Assembly (NCBI RefSeq): GCF_001687625.2
Contig: NZ_CP016538.2
Span: 1,580,501 to 1,644,500 of the forward strand
Length of the DNA: 64,000 nt
Source: Planococcus maritimus
Lineage (GTDB): Bacteria; Bacillota; Bacilli; Bacillales_A; Planococcaceae
Direction: 5' to 3'
Part shown: piece by piece, positions 9,159 to 17,233 of the stretch
Numbering within the stretch: position 1 is the first letter of the stretch
How the letters are laid out: each line of letters opens with the position of its first letter
Translations under genes and position numbers: made by a program
The notes under the pieces: generated by a model
Database searches by the model: none
Seen by the model: only the letters and a program-made list of their open reading frames with translations
What the model was told of the DNA's origin: nothing

Positions 9159-10814
9159 TTATTCAATTCGCGGACGCACCCACAAATTAGAATAATCAAC
9201 ATACCCGAAATGGGTGATGGTAATATTCATTAAATCCGCAGAGAAGGGAACTTGCCGCTTTTCATAGTAGAGCGGAATCATGATTGAGGATTCAATCAAG
9301 GCTTTTTCCACTTGTAAGTTTAAGGCAGTCCATTCGCCAAAAGGGGTTAGTGGATACCGTTCAAGTAATGCGAGCACTTGTTGGTTTTTCGATATATTCG
9401 CTGCCAGCGGCGAATAGCTGTTTTTAAGGAAATAGAAAAATGAAAAGTTCTGGTTCATTTCGAGTACTTCTCCGTGTAAGAAAAGGTCCCCTTGTTGGTC
9501 GAGTCCGTGATCCAACAACTTTTCGGCAAATGACATCCACTGGATTTGTACAGGGATGCCTTCTTTTTCAAGTGCATCTTTTAACCAGATTGCGGATTTT
9601 TCATAATGCTTGACCGCTTTTAAGACTAGGGCTTGCGTAAAATGAGGGCGTTCCATTTTTTGCATGGTGTATTGCTGATCATAGCCGGCTAAGCAACTCT
9701 TAGCGTTTGGCAATGCCCGGGGATGATAATCGCTGATTGAATGCCGATGTTTCGCGATGGCATAGTGAACATAATCCCGTACTTCTTGCCGTTGGATGTC
9801 TGTTGGGCGAAACGCATTCATGACGACGATACCGAATCCTGCATCACTCTCCACTTGAAATGTGGCTTCATCTTTTGGGTGGTTTGCGGAGTGATAGGTG
9901 ATTTCAAAGTCTCTTGGAACTTGTACGAAGTCCACAACATCTAACAAAGGCCTTTTGAGAAAATAATCTCCAAAAGCTTTTAAAGATGTTTTGTCTTCGC
10001 TGTTTTCTGCTTCATAGAAGGGACCCGTGCCCCATACCTTGTCACCGCTTTCTTTATAAATGCTGGCGTTCATCATACCGAGCATCTGAAGACAATAGCT
10101 GCAACCTTTTGGAAAATAGAAATCCACAACGAATGTAGCGGCCGCTTTTACGCTAGTGACAGGCTCCCACAATGATTTGAAATAAGGATGGGCCCGTAAC
10201 CGGTTAAGGCACGCGACGACATCCCCGGCAGATAAAGTGGTGCCATCGTGAAATTTGACTCCTTTATGCAAATAAATTCGAAGCCGTGTCGCTTGAAGGT
10301 CCCAAGTATGGGCGATTTCAGGGGATACCACGCCGTTTTCGTCGACGGATACGAGGCGGTTGAAAACATTGGCGACCATATTGGCACTTTGCATGTCGAT
10401 GGCTTCTATGGGGTGCAAAGTCAGCAATTTGTGACGCCTTGGAACGATCAACTTATCGACTTCTCCAGCGTCTTGAAAGTAACCAAATCTCAACCGAAAT
10501 TGATTGAGCAGCCTCAATTTGCTCTCGCGCGACCAATCATACAACAAGTATTTACTGCTTTCTTCTACCGCTTGTTGATCGATGATCTCCATTAACTGTT
10601 CTTCGTAGATTGCTTCCACATCTTTCAGCCAAACCAATGCGGATAAATTGCCTCTGCCGCGTCCTGCTGTATAGTCAAACCAACCTTCAGCCATCCATTT
10701 TTTGATATAACGCGAGGTCTGTTTCGTACTGAAGTCCAAGGTCTTGGCGATTTCTTCATGTTTAACATTTCCTGAAGGTACTGCTTTCCACAATGCTAAT
10801 AAATGCTTATCCAT
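9159..10814 (-). CDS. SgrR-like transcriptional regulator with solute-binding domain
   Basis: This 551-aa protein, the same length as E. coli SgrR, has an N-terminal winged helix (about residues 1-100, with HEEIAKTLDFSTKQTSRYIKKW) fused to a family-5 extracellular solute-binding-type domain used here as a cytoplasmic ligand sensor (HDGTTLSAGDVV, GTGPFY). No signal peptide. AAAGGAG is 6 nt upstream of ATG 10814; the in-frame upstream extension is rejected. It is divergent from an MFS exporter, like sgrR next to setA in enterobacteria, so it probably regulates that transporter in response to a small ligand. Confidence 0.9.
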   Translation of the reverse strand: MDKHLLALWKAVPSGNVKHEEIAKTLDFSTKQTSRYIKKWMAEGWFDYTAGRGRGNLSALVWLKDVEAIYEEQLMEIIDQQAVEESSKYLLYDWSRESKLRLLNQFRLRFGYFQDAGEVDKLIVPRRHKLLTLHPIEAIDMQSANMVANVFNRLVSVDENGVVSPEIAHTWDLQATRLRIYLHKGVKFHDGTTLSAGDVVACLNRLRAHPYFKSLWEPVTSVKAAATFVVDFYFPKGCSYCLQMLGMMNASIYKESGDKVWGTGPFYEAENSEDKTSLKAFGDYFLKRPLLDVVDFVQVPRDFEITYHSANHPKDEATFQVESDAGFGIVVMNAFRPTDIQRQEVRDYVHYAIAKHRHSISDYHPRALPNAKSCLAGYDQQYTMQKMERPHFTQALVLKAVKHYEKSAIWLKDALEKEGIPVQIQWMSFAEKLLDHGLDQQGDLFLHGEVLEMNQNFSFFYFLKNSYSPLAANISKNQQVLALLERYPLTPFGEWTALNLQVEKALIESSIMIPLYYEKRQVPFSADLMNITITHFGYVDYSNLWVRPRIE

Positions 10815-10911
10815 TCCAAACTCCTTTAAAAGTGGACTTATTTTCAAAACTTGTCCATTTTTCTGTTATTTCGCTTGGTTTAATATACAGAATATGGAGG
10901 GGGAATTCAAG

Positions 10912-12165
10912 ATGAAATGGAAAGAATATCCACAAAATATTAAAGTACGCTTAATAACATCATTTTTCAATCGGGCGGTGGCCTCCGCAGTCATGCCATT
11001 TATGGCCTTGTTTTTTGCACAAGAAATTGGGAAAGTCGCGGCGGGCCTGTTTTTAATCTTCACGGTCATCATCGGTTTCGTGATTAATTTGGTGGGTGGC
11101 TATCTTTCCGATCGCCTGCCAAGAAAAAAGGTGTTGATCGCCACTTCCGCGCTAAGTGCCTTGTTTTTTGGTGTGATGACCGTCAGTTTAGTGCCGGTGT
11201 CGAATTGGATTTGGCTGTTTGCTTTTGCTTATATCGCTTTTATCATCACCAGCAGCCTAGGAAGACCCGCTATTCATGCCATTATTATCGATTCCACTAC
11301 ACCGGAAAACCGCAAAGCCGTCTATGCGATTGATTATTGGTTAGTCAATTTATCACTGGCTCTGGGTGCGGCAATGGGCGGGCTGTTGTACATGAATCAT
11401 CAAATCGAATTGTTTCTGTTGTTGTCCATTACCTCGTCTTGCTTGCCCGTCGCTTATGCGATTTGGCTAGAAGACTCACAAGCGAGCCGCTTGGAAAAAC
11501 AGCATGACAATGTCTTTCTCGATGTGATTCAAAATTACCAAGTGGCATTTCAAGACAAGCCTTTTGTAAAAGTGGTCATGGGATCGATGTTCATCTTCGC
11601 CGCTGAATTTTCGTTAAACAGCTATATCGGCGTACGCTTAGCAGAAAGCTTTCAGACGATTTCGATTGAAGGATTTGAAATTGGCGGGGTCCGGATGCTG
11701 AGTTTGCTCAATATCCAAAACATGCTGTTGGTCGTGTGCTTTACATTTCTCATCAGTAAGCTCACAGATCGCTTTGACAAAAAGAAAGTCCTTCTTTATG
11801 GACTAATCATTTATAGTGTCGGCTATATTGTCATGACTTCAGCCAACTCCTGGTATTTGTTGCTCTTGTTTAGTATCGTCGCGACTATTGGGGAATTGAT
11901 GTACTCACCTGTTCGAAACGCGGAACAAGCGAATATGATGCCGGCCAATAAAAGAGGCTCTTACTCCGCATTTTCCGGAATCTCCTTTAGCGGCGCGGAT
12001 TTGATTGCCCGCTCCACAATCATTCTCGGCGCATACTTGATACCGACGATGATGTCCGTATACATGGGGCTCATTTTGATGCTTGGCACATTGCTTGTAT
12101 ATACAGGATTATTTGGTAAAAAAGCTGAAACCGAAACATTCGCTGCGACCAAGGCGAGTTTATGA
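10912..12165 (+). CDS. MFS transporter (drug or sugar efflux type)
   Basis: A 417-aa, 12-helix major facilitator. The loop 2-3 signature reads GGYLSDRLPRKKVL, and helix 5 is rich in small residues. GGAGGGGG is 8-9 nt upstream of ATG 10912. The start is 97 bp from the divergent SgrR-like gene, so the shared intergenic region likely carries both promoters. The substrate is unknown; SetA-like sugar efflux is suggested only by the neighbouring regulator. Confidence 0.88.
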   Translation: MKWKEYPQNIKVRLITSFFNRAVASAVMPFMALFFAQEIGKVAAGLFLIFTVIIGFVINLVGGYLSDRLPRKKVLIATSALSALFFGVMTVSLVPVSNWIWLFAFAYIAFIITSSLGRPAIHAIIIDSTTPENRKAVYAIDYWLVNLSLALGAAMGGLLYMNHQIELFLLLSITSSCLPVAYAIWLEDSQASRLEKQHDNVFLDVIQNYQVAFQDKPFVKVVMGSMFIFAAEFSLNSYIGVRLAESFQTISIEGFEIGGVRMLSLLNIQNMLLVVCFTFLISKLTDRFDKKKVLLYGLIIYSVGYIVMTSANSWYLLLLFSIVATIGELMYSPVRNAEQANMMPANKRGSYSAFSGISFSGADLIARSTIILGAYLIPTMMSVYMGLILMLGTLLVYTGLFGKKAETETFAATKASL

Positions 12166-12248
12166 GCAGTCGTTAGAAAAGTTTAGTATTGATTGGAAGG
12201 TAAGTAAAAAGGCAATTCGATAAAATATAAGTTAGAGGAGGCTGAAAA

Positions 12249-12761
12249 ATGGAAGTATGGGATTTAGTAGATGCAACCAGAAAGCCGATGAACAAATTAC
12301 ACACACGCGGGGAAGAACTTTCACCGGAGGAATTTCATGTCGTGGTGGAAATTTATACGATCAATGCCGACGGCCGGATGTTAGTGACCAGACGCGCCGC
12401 CAACAAGACTTTCCCTTTGCTGTGGGAAAGCACAGGAGGTTCGGTGCATGCAGGAGAAAGCAGCTTAGAAGGGGCAGTGAGAGAACTTGCCGAAGAAACC
12501 GGGATAGTTGTCGTTGCCTCTGAGCTTCGATACTTAGGTGAGCGACCAAAGGGCAAATCGTTTTTGGACAGCTATTTGTTTAAAAGCACTACACCTATTG
12601 AGATTAACGAATTGACCCTGCAGCCAGGCGAAGTTTGCGATGCCAAATGGGTCTTCCTTGAAGAGCTGGAGGAGATGCATCGGTCTGGCCACATTGTGCC
12701 GCCAGTATGGGAGAGATATCAGGTAGTCTTGGAAGACTTGAAAGCTGTTGGTTTGAAGTAA
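12249..12761 (+). CDS. NUDIX hydrolase
   Basis: This 170-aa protein carries an intact Nudix box (GGSVHAGESSLEGAVRELAE followed by ETGI), the Mg-binding element for cleaving nucleoside diphosphates linked to another moiety. The N-terminus (WDLVDATRKP) resembles the isopentenyl-diphosphate-isomerase-like Nudix group, but the substrate is not predictable. GAGGAGG lies 7-8 nt before ATG 12249. It is followed by a phosphotransferase and a GNAT gene on the same strand. Confidence 0.9.
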   Translation: MEVWDLVDATRKPMNKLHTRGEELSPEEFHVVVEIYTINADGRMLVTRRAANKTFPLLWESTGGSVHAGESSLEGAVRELAEETGIVVVASELRYLGERPKGKSFLDSYLFKSTTPIEINELTLQPGEVCDAKWVFLEELEEMHRSGHIVPPVWERYQVVLEDLKAVGLK

Positions 12762-12847
12762 TGGCGCTTGGCCAATACGCCTGGGAATAGGAGTGAAAAA
12801 TTAATTATGAGCTTAGATACATAATTGAAATTCGGGGAGGTAAGCAA

Positions 12848-13636
12848 ATGCCCGCTAAGAGGGACAAAGAAAAGCTAAGGGGAGGCAATGTTTCCGCTGT
12901 GCATCGTATAGGAAACACAGTCCACCGTGATCTAAAACCCGAAAGTCTTCAAATTCATCGGCTCTTGCATCATCTAGAGAAAAAAGGATTTAAATACGCA
13001 CCGCAAATCGTGGGTATAGATCAGGGCAAAGAAATATTAACTTATTTGGATGGGGAAGCCGGCAATTATCCGCTTAAAGAATATATGTGGTCAGATGAAG
13101 CTCTGGCAGAGATAGCCAAAATATTGAGGCTTTACCATGATTCAGTAAGTGATTTTTCGTTTGATGAAAACTGGAAGCCGCTGGATCATACACCCCCTCC
13201 ATATGAGCTTATATGCCACAACGATTTCGCCGTATATAACATCATTTTTAAAAACGAGAAACCGATAGGCATAATCGATTTCGACAATGCTGCGCCCGGT
13301 CCTAGACTTTGGGATATTGTTTATGCGCTTTATACTTGCATCCCATTATCTAGGTACTACCTGTCACCTTTAAACGAACAAAAAGTCTATTATGATGCCA
13401 CTCAAGACGAACGGATAAAACAGCGGATAAATTTGTTTTTTCAAGCCTATGGACAGGAAGTGGCAGAAGACTTTTTGGAAATGGCGGTCCAGAGGCTAGA
13501 AGCTTTGTGCAAAACGATTCTCAGGAAAGCGGATGAAGAGGATATGGCCTTTGTGAGCATGATAAAAGAAGGGCATTTAGAGCATTACCAAAAGGATATG
13601 AACTTTATCCGGAAAAATGGACATAAATGGTCTTGA
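12848..13636 (+). CDS. Aminoglycoside-phosphotransferase-family kinase
   Basis: This 262-aa protein of the APH/choline-kinase fold has the catalytic loop HNDFAVYN (about residue 129) and the metal-binding IIDFDNAAPG (about residue 146). The N-terminal lobe has the short VHRIGNTVHRD strand pattern. Phosphoacceptor unknown; many members act on small hydroxylated metabolites rather than antibiotics. GGGGAGG precedes ATG 12848. A GNAT gene follows after 82 bp. Confidence 0.85.
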   Translation: MPAKRDKEKLRGGNVSAVHRIGNTVHRDLKPESLQIHRLLHHLEKKGFKYAPQIVGIDQGKEILTYLDGEAGNYPLKEYMWSDEALAEIAKILRLYHDSVSDFSFDENWKPLDHTPPPYELICHNDFAVYNIIFKNEKPIGIIDFDNAAPGPRLWDIVYALYTCIPLSRYYLSPLNEQKVYYDATQDERIKQRINLFFQAYGQEVAEDFLEMAVQRLEALCKTILRKADEEDMAFVSMIKEGHLEHYQKDMNFIRKNGHKWS

Positions 13637-13718
13637 ATCGAACTACACGGCGATTGAATGGTATCGCTTTAAAGAAGCGCTATCCATTAACAATAATTAG
13701 CCTCGAGGAGACAAGAGT

Positions 13719-14186
13719 ATGAAACTACAGTTTAAACCGATGTCAGAGGAAGAATTCAATCAGTATATGGAATTCTTGATCCCTGATTATGCGAAAGATG
13801 TATCGCAAAATTACATGATTCCATTGGATGCAGCAATGGAAGAATCCAAAGCCTTAATGACACAGCTGTTTTCGAATAAACAAGATACAGATGAACAGTC
13901 ATTGTATAATATTTATTCAATAGAAGAAGATACGGTAATGGGGGCGATTTGGTATCATATCCAATCCAGTACAAATAAAGCGTATATCTATCATATATTG
14001 ATTAGAGAGAAGCATAGAAGAAAGGGGATTGCAGCGGCCGCATTGAGGAAATTAGAAGAAGAAATGCGAAAATGCGGCATTACTTCCATGGGCCTTAATG
14101 TGTTCGGAACAAATCCCAATGCCTATGAATTGTATGAAAAGCTTGGTTACCGTGTGCAGTCGACGTCGATGGGGAAAAGACTATAG
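13719..14186 (+). CDS. GNAT-family N-acetyltransferase
   Basis: This 155-aa acetyl-CoA-dependent acetyltransferase has the acetyl-CoA-binding motif A around REKHRRKGIAAAAL (about residues 98-111) and a C-terminal YELYEKLGYRV motif B. Substrate unknown. GAGGAGA precedes the ATG. A bidirectional terminator follows directly. Confidence 0.88.
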   Translation: MKLQFKPMSEEEFNQYMEFLIPDYAKDVSQNYMIPLDAAMEESKALMTQLFSNKQDTDEQSLYNIYSIEEDTVMGAIWYHIQSSTNKAYIYHILIREKHRRKGIAAAALRKLEEEMRKCGITSMGLNVFGTNPNAYELYEKLGYRVQSTSMGKRL

Positions 14187-14234
14187 ATACAAAAAAGACA
14201 CGAAATTCACATTTGAATTTCGTGTCTTTGTATG
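14187..14234. terminator. Bidirectional terminator between convergent GNAT and DUF2268 genes
   Basis: Stem AAGACACGAAATTC / GAATTTCGTGTCTT, with A6 on the left and T-rich sequence on both reading directions. Confidence 0.88.
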
Positions 14235-14273
14235 GGTTAGGTACAATTAAAGAATCAGTTAGCTATTTGAAAA

Positions 14274-15068
14274 TTAAAGTAAAAAACTATCGCTAGGCAG
14301 TGAAGTCATCTCTTCTATGGTACTTCCCTGGTTTTTCTCTAAATACCACTTCACCAAATAGTAACCAATGGCATAACCACCCCAAAAAGGTAAGTTTTTC
14401 TCTTCACTGCCGAACATATAGGCATCCGTTTTAGCCCCTCTTTCATGACGGTATGGTCGATAAATAGTCTCCCATAGAAATAATGCCTGTTGTTCCGTCA
14501 GGGCATCTCTATAAGGGCCGAGGTAATCTTCACCTAATCGGATTTCCACAAAATGTTCAGCTAGGCCCTCTAATATTAACCTATCCAATAGTGTTTGATT
14601 TTCCTCTGTACTCGTTAAAGTATGCATCCGCCAATAATGATGGTACTCATGCGTAATGACTGACTTTAGATTGGAGTGAACTTGAGCGTTAGGCAAGACG
14701 GCGAAAAAAATTCCACCATTCCAATCAGTATACGCTGAAACGCCGCCAAGTTTTTCTCTAACAAAGTGGTCTTGATCGTCTAGGATGAATAATTCAAACT
14801 CCAAGGCTTTTAGTACAGGGAACTCTGTTTGCAGAAGAATTAGTTCATCCTTAATGAACTGTTCATAAGCTAGCGAGCGCATTTGTTGGAGTTGTTTCTT
14901 CAGGATTTCGATCTTATTTTCAAGGTTGAATATGCCGAAAAATGCCCTCGTTTGGAACTCCTCATCCGATACCTCGAATACATCCAGAAATAAATTTTTT
15001 CGAGCAATTTCTGAATTTGAAGCTATTGCTTCTAGAAAAGTCTCCATCTGCTTTAGTCGAGGAATCAC
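14274..15068 (-). CDS. DUF2268 (YjaZ-like) putative Zn-dependent protease
   Basis: This 264-aa protein has a clear HExxH zinc site (THEYHHYWR, about residue 140) and a downstream third-ligand segment EGLAEHF, the layout of the DUF2268 predicted proteases. No signal peptide is evident. The 5' end is uncertain: the GTG at 15068 has no good ribosome binding site, and the frame stays open eleven more codons upstream without a normal start. A GAAAGG plus GTG upstream is in a different frame. A small 5' frameshift or non-canonical start is possible. Its role is unknown. Confidence 0.8.
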   Translation of the reverse strand: MIPRLKQMETFLEAIASNSEIARKNLFLDVFEVSDEEFQTRAFFGIFNLENKIEILKKQLQQMRSLAYEQFIKDELILLQTEFPVLKALEFELFILDDQDHFVREKLGGVSAYTDWNGGIFFAVLPNAQVHSNLKSVITHEYHHYWRMHTLTSTEENQTLLDRLILEGLAEHFVEIRLGEDYLGPYRDALTEQQALFLWETIYRPYRHERGAKTDAYMFGSEEKNLPFWGGYAIGYYLVKWYLEKNQGSTIEEMTSLPSDSFLL

Positions 15069-15259
15069 GTGTATTGAGAATTTTTCTGTATTGATGTAGA
15101 TTCACGCCTTTCAACGTACCTATAAAAGGTAGGTGCTTAATTTCTTTTTATTTACAAAATAGTAATTATATATACCAATTAGCAGTAAGGTATTAGTATA
15201 ATGTAAAAAGTGTGAAAATTCAAAGCGGCTAGTAGTTAGCTGTCCAAAGGAGTGTTTAG

Positions 15260-16003
15260 GTGAAAACAATGAATAGAGTATTGATCAAGCTTAGTGGTGG
15301 GGCATTGGCAAGCGAAAGTGGAGATAGCTTTGATCATTTAAAGCTGGACCATATCGCGAATGAGATTCTATCTATTGCCGATATGGACATCGAAGTGGCA
15401 CTAGTAATTGGCGGTGGCAATATCTTTCGTGGCAGCTTGGCGGAACAATGGAATATCGATCGGGTTGAAGCGGATAACATTGGAACGCTCGGAACCATCA
15501 TGAATAGTTTAATGCTGAGAGGTGTTCTAAAGAGCAAAACTACTAAGGACGTCAGGGTTATGACTTCGATACCGGTACCGTCTGTAGCAGAACCGTATAT
15601 TCAGTTGCGAGCAAAAAGGCATTTGGAAAAAGGATCAATTGTTATCTTTGGCGGCGGTAACGGACAGCCGTTCGTGACGACTGATTACCCGAGCGTTCAG
15701 CGAGCAATCGAAACGAGTTGCGATGCCATCTTTGTTGCTAAACAAGGTGTCGACGGCGTGTTCAACCTGGACCCAAATCAACACACTGAAGCGAAAATGT
15801 ATCGGACATTGCATTTCGACGATATCTTAAAAGAGAATATTAAAGTTATGGATCAATCAGCGCTTCTTCTGGCAAAAGACTTCAATATTTCGGTGAATAT
15901 CTTTAACTTCGACAAGATAGGTGAAATGAAGAAAATCGTCGAAGGCAAGCAGACAGAAACCTTAGTGTCACAACAAACTTCAGAATTCTATATAACGGGC
16001 TAG
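15260..16003 (+). CDS. pyrH: UMP kinase (PyrH-like), stand-alone copy
   Basis: This 247-aa amino-acid-kinase-fold protein has IKLSGGAL at the start, IGGGNIFRG (about residues 50-58), DNIGTLGTIMNSL and GGGNGQPFVTTD, all typical of bacterial UMP kinase (UMP + ATP to UDP + ADP). GTG 15260 is chosen because AAAGGAG is 7 nt upstream; ATG 15269 would be 16 nt away. Canonical pyrH sits between tsf and frr; here there are no translation genes nearby, so this may be a second, diverged paralogue with another phosphoacceptor or a stress role. Confidence 0.88.
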   Translation: MKTMNRVLIKLSGGALASESGDSFDHLKLDHIANEILSIADMDIEVALVIGGGNIFRGSLAEQWNIDRVEADNIGTLGTIMNSLMLRGVLKSKTTKDVRVMTSIPVPSVAEPYIQLRAKRHLEKGSIVIFGGGNGQPFVTTDYPSVQRAIETSCDAIFVAKQGVDGVFNLDPNQHTEAKMYRTLHFDDILKENIKVMDQSALLLAKDFNISVNIFNFDKIGEMKKIVEGKQTETLVSQQTSEFYITG

Positions 16004-16323
16004 TCAGCTAGCGTTGCTTTTTGGATAAGAACTGTCAAACCCCCTTCTTAAAAGATGCCGCTGCCAATGGAAATAGCGGTGAGATCTATGAAATGATTAC
16101 TCCGATGATGGATTGTCATATAGAGTACAAGTCAATTCAAGTTTGACACAAGGAAAGCGATTAGGAGACTAGTTTTAAGTCATTTTCAAGCATATGCTTA
16201 TTATTGCAGTTAAGCCTGACTTCATTCGTAGCTGTACAGAGATTTTGTTAGCTATTAAAGTAAAGATTACTACTAAATGAATAGGTCAAAACCGCACAAC
16301 CTTTAAAGGAGAAGATATTAAAA
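16004..16323. other. Intergenic region with a 45-codon gene remnant
   Basis: Between the UMP kinase and the GNAT gene the + strand is open from 16012 to the stop at 16144-16146. It encodes a protein-like tail including KDAAANGNSGEIYEMITPMM but has no start or ribosome binding site, suggesting the C-terminal relic of a lost gene. I do not recognise the family. The remaining sequence to 16323 shows only a GGAG ribosome binding site for the next gene. Confidence 0.3.
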
Positions 16324-16764
16324 ATGAACATCCGAAAAGCAAATTCAAGTGATTTGAATACCATCCTTTCTTTGACCCCACAAGCTATTTATGATGGAAC
16401 CTTAGGCGAAGTAATGCCTTCTGAAGAAAAAGCCAGGAGCATGGTCAAAGCGTTGTTAGATAGAGGTGGCTTTTACCTGCTCGCTGTAGAACATGATGAA
16501 ATCTTAGGTTGGGTCCTGGCAGGTACTACAAAGGATCCGTTTACAGAGAAACCGCTTGGCTTTATATACGAGCTGTACATCCGCAAACCATACCGCGGCC
16601 AAGGGCACTCAAAGCCATTGATGAACGCGGCCATTGAGTATTTCCAACAGCAAGGGTTTATAGAAGTCCGCTTAAGTGCAAAAGCAAAAAATCCAGCTGT
16701 GCGCATGTATGAGGATATCGGATTTACGACAAAAACTGTCAGCATGAGCTTAAACCTCGAATAA
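16324..16764 (+). CDS. GNAT-family N-acetyltransferase
   Basis: This 146-aa acetyltransferase has the acetyl-CoA motif around IRKPYRGQGHSKPLM (about residues 90-104) and ends with the usual VRMYEDIGF element. AAAGGAGAAG precedes the ATG. A 60-aa membrane protein gene follows 43 bp later. Substrate unknown. Confidence 0.87.
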   Translation: MNIRKANSSDLNTILSLTPQAIYDGTLGEVMPSEEKARSMVKALLDRGGFYLLAVEHDEILGWVLAGTTKDPFTEKPLGFIYELYIRKPYRGQGHSKPLMNAAIEYFQQQGFIEVRLSAKAKNPAVRMYEDIGFTTKTVSMSLNLE

Positions 16765-16807
16765 AGCAATATGAATTACTTCATAGAAGTTAAAGGAGGG
16801 ATTGGCA

Positions 16808-16990
16808 ATGTCATCATATCCGTTAATTATTTGGATAGCGTTATCAGTGATTTGGTTTATTGTATTTCTATATACGGTGGACCGTATCCAAAAATCCAAA
16901 AGTAGCCAAACAGCCGAGATGGAAAAAAGAATCCGGTTTCTCGAAGAAGAGAACAGGAGACTTAAAGAACAAGAAAAAGATGAAGTATAG
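16808..16990 (+). CDS. Small membrane protein with coiled-coil tail (60 aa)
   Basis: One N-terminal transmembrane helix (about residues 4-24, PLIIWIALSVIWFIVF) is followed by a charged helix with heptad-like EMEKRIRFLEEENRRLKEQE, likely a short coiled coil. AAAGGAGGG lies 8 nt before ATG 16808. Resembles small LapA-like or phage-shock-like membrane proteins in architecture only; function unknown. Confidence 0.7.
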   Translation: MSSYPLIIWIALSVIWFIVFLYTVDRIQKSKSSQTAEMEKRIRFLEEENRRLKEQEKDEV

Positions 16991-17117
16991 TGCCGTTCGA
17001 TCGGAAAAGATGTAAACACAATATAGATCCGTATGCATTTTTTTACTAGTACGTTTTGAGTTAAAGGATAGTAGAAGATATAATCTTGTTCTACCCTGTA
17101 ATAAAAAATGTATTAGT

Positions 17118-17165
17118 CGACATACCAAAAAAACCAATCAAATGATTGGTTTTTTTGGTATGTCG
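17118..17165. terminator. Perfect 22-bp inverted repeat, bidirectional terminator-like
   Basis: Arms of 22 bp (CGACATACCAAAAAAACCAATC and its exact complement) flank the loop AAAT. The A7/T7 tracts sit within the stem rather than after it, so it is an atypical terminator; it separates the 60-aa gene from the phosphorylase operon. Confidence 0.65.
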
Positions 17166-17170
17166 AACAT

Positions 17171-17184
17171 TGAAAGCGCTTTTT
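17171..17184 (+). promoter_or_regulatory. Candidate CcpA (cre) site before the phosphorylase operon
   Basis: TGAAAGCGCTTTTT matches the cre consensus TGWAANCGNTNWCA at 12 of 14 positions and lies 50 bp before the first start codon. This fits carbon catabolite repression of a sugar-utilisation operon. Confidence 0.6.
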
Positions 17185-17233
17185 TACTTTGATAGGATTT
17201 TAATATTCAGATAAATCCGAAGGGGGAAACTAC

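Noticed and set aside
10148-10595. Open frames on both strands inside the SgrR-like gene
   Set aside because: Shadow frames of a well-conserved 551-aa protein; no ribosome binding sites.
12848-13636. Calling the phosphotransferase an antibiotic-resistance gene
   Set aside because: It has APH-fold motifs only; the family includes many metabolic kinases and nothing here points to aminoglycosides.
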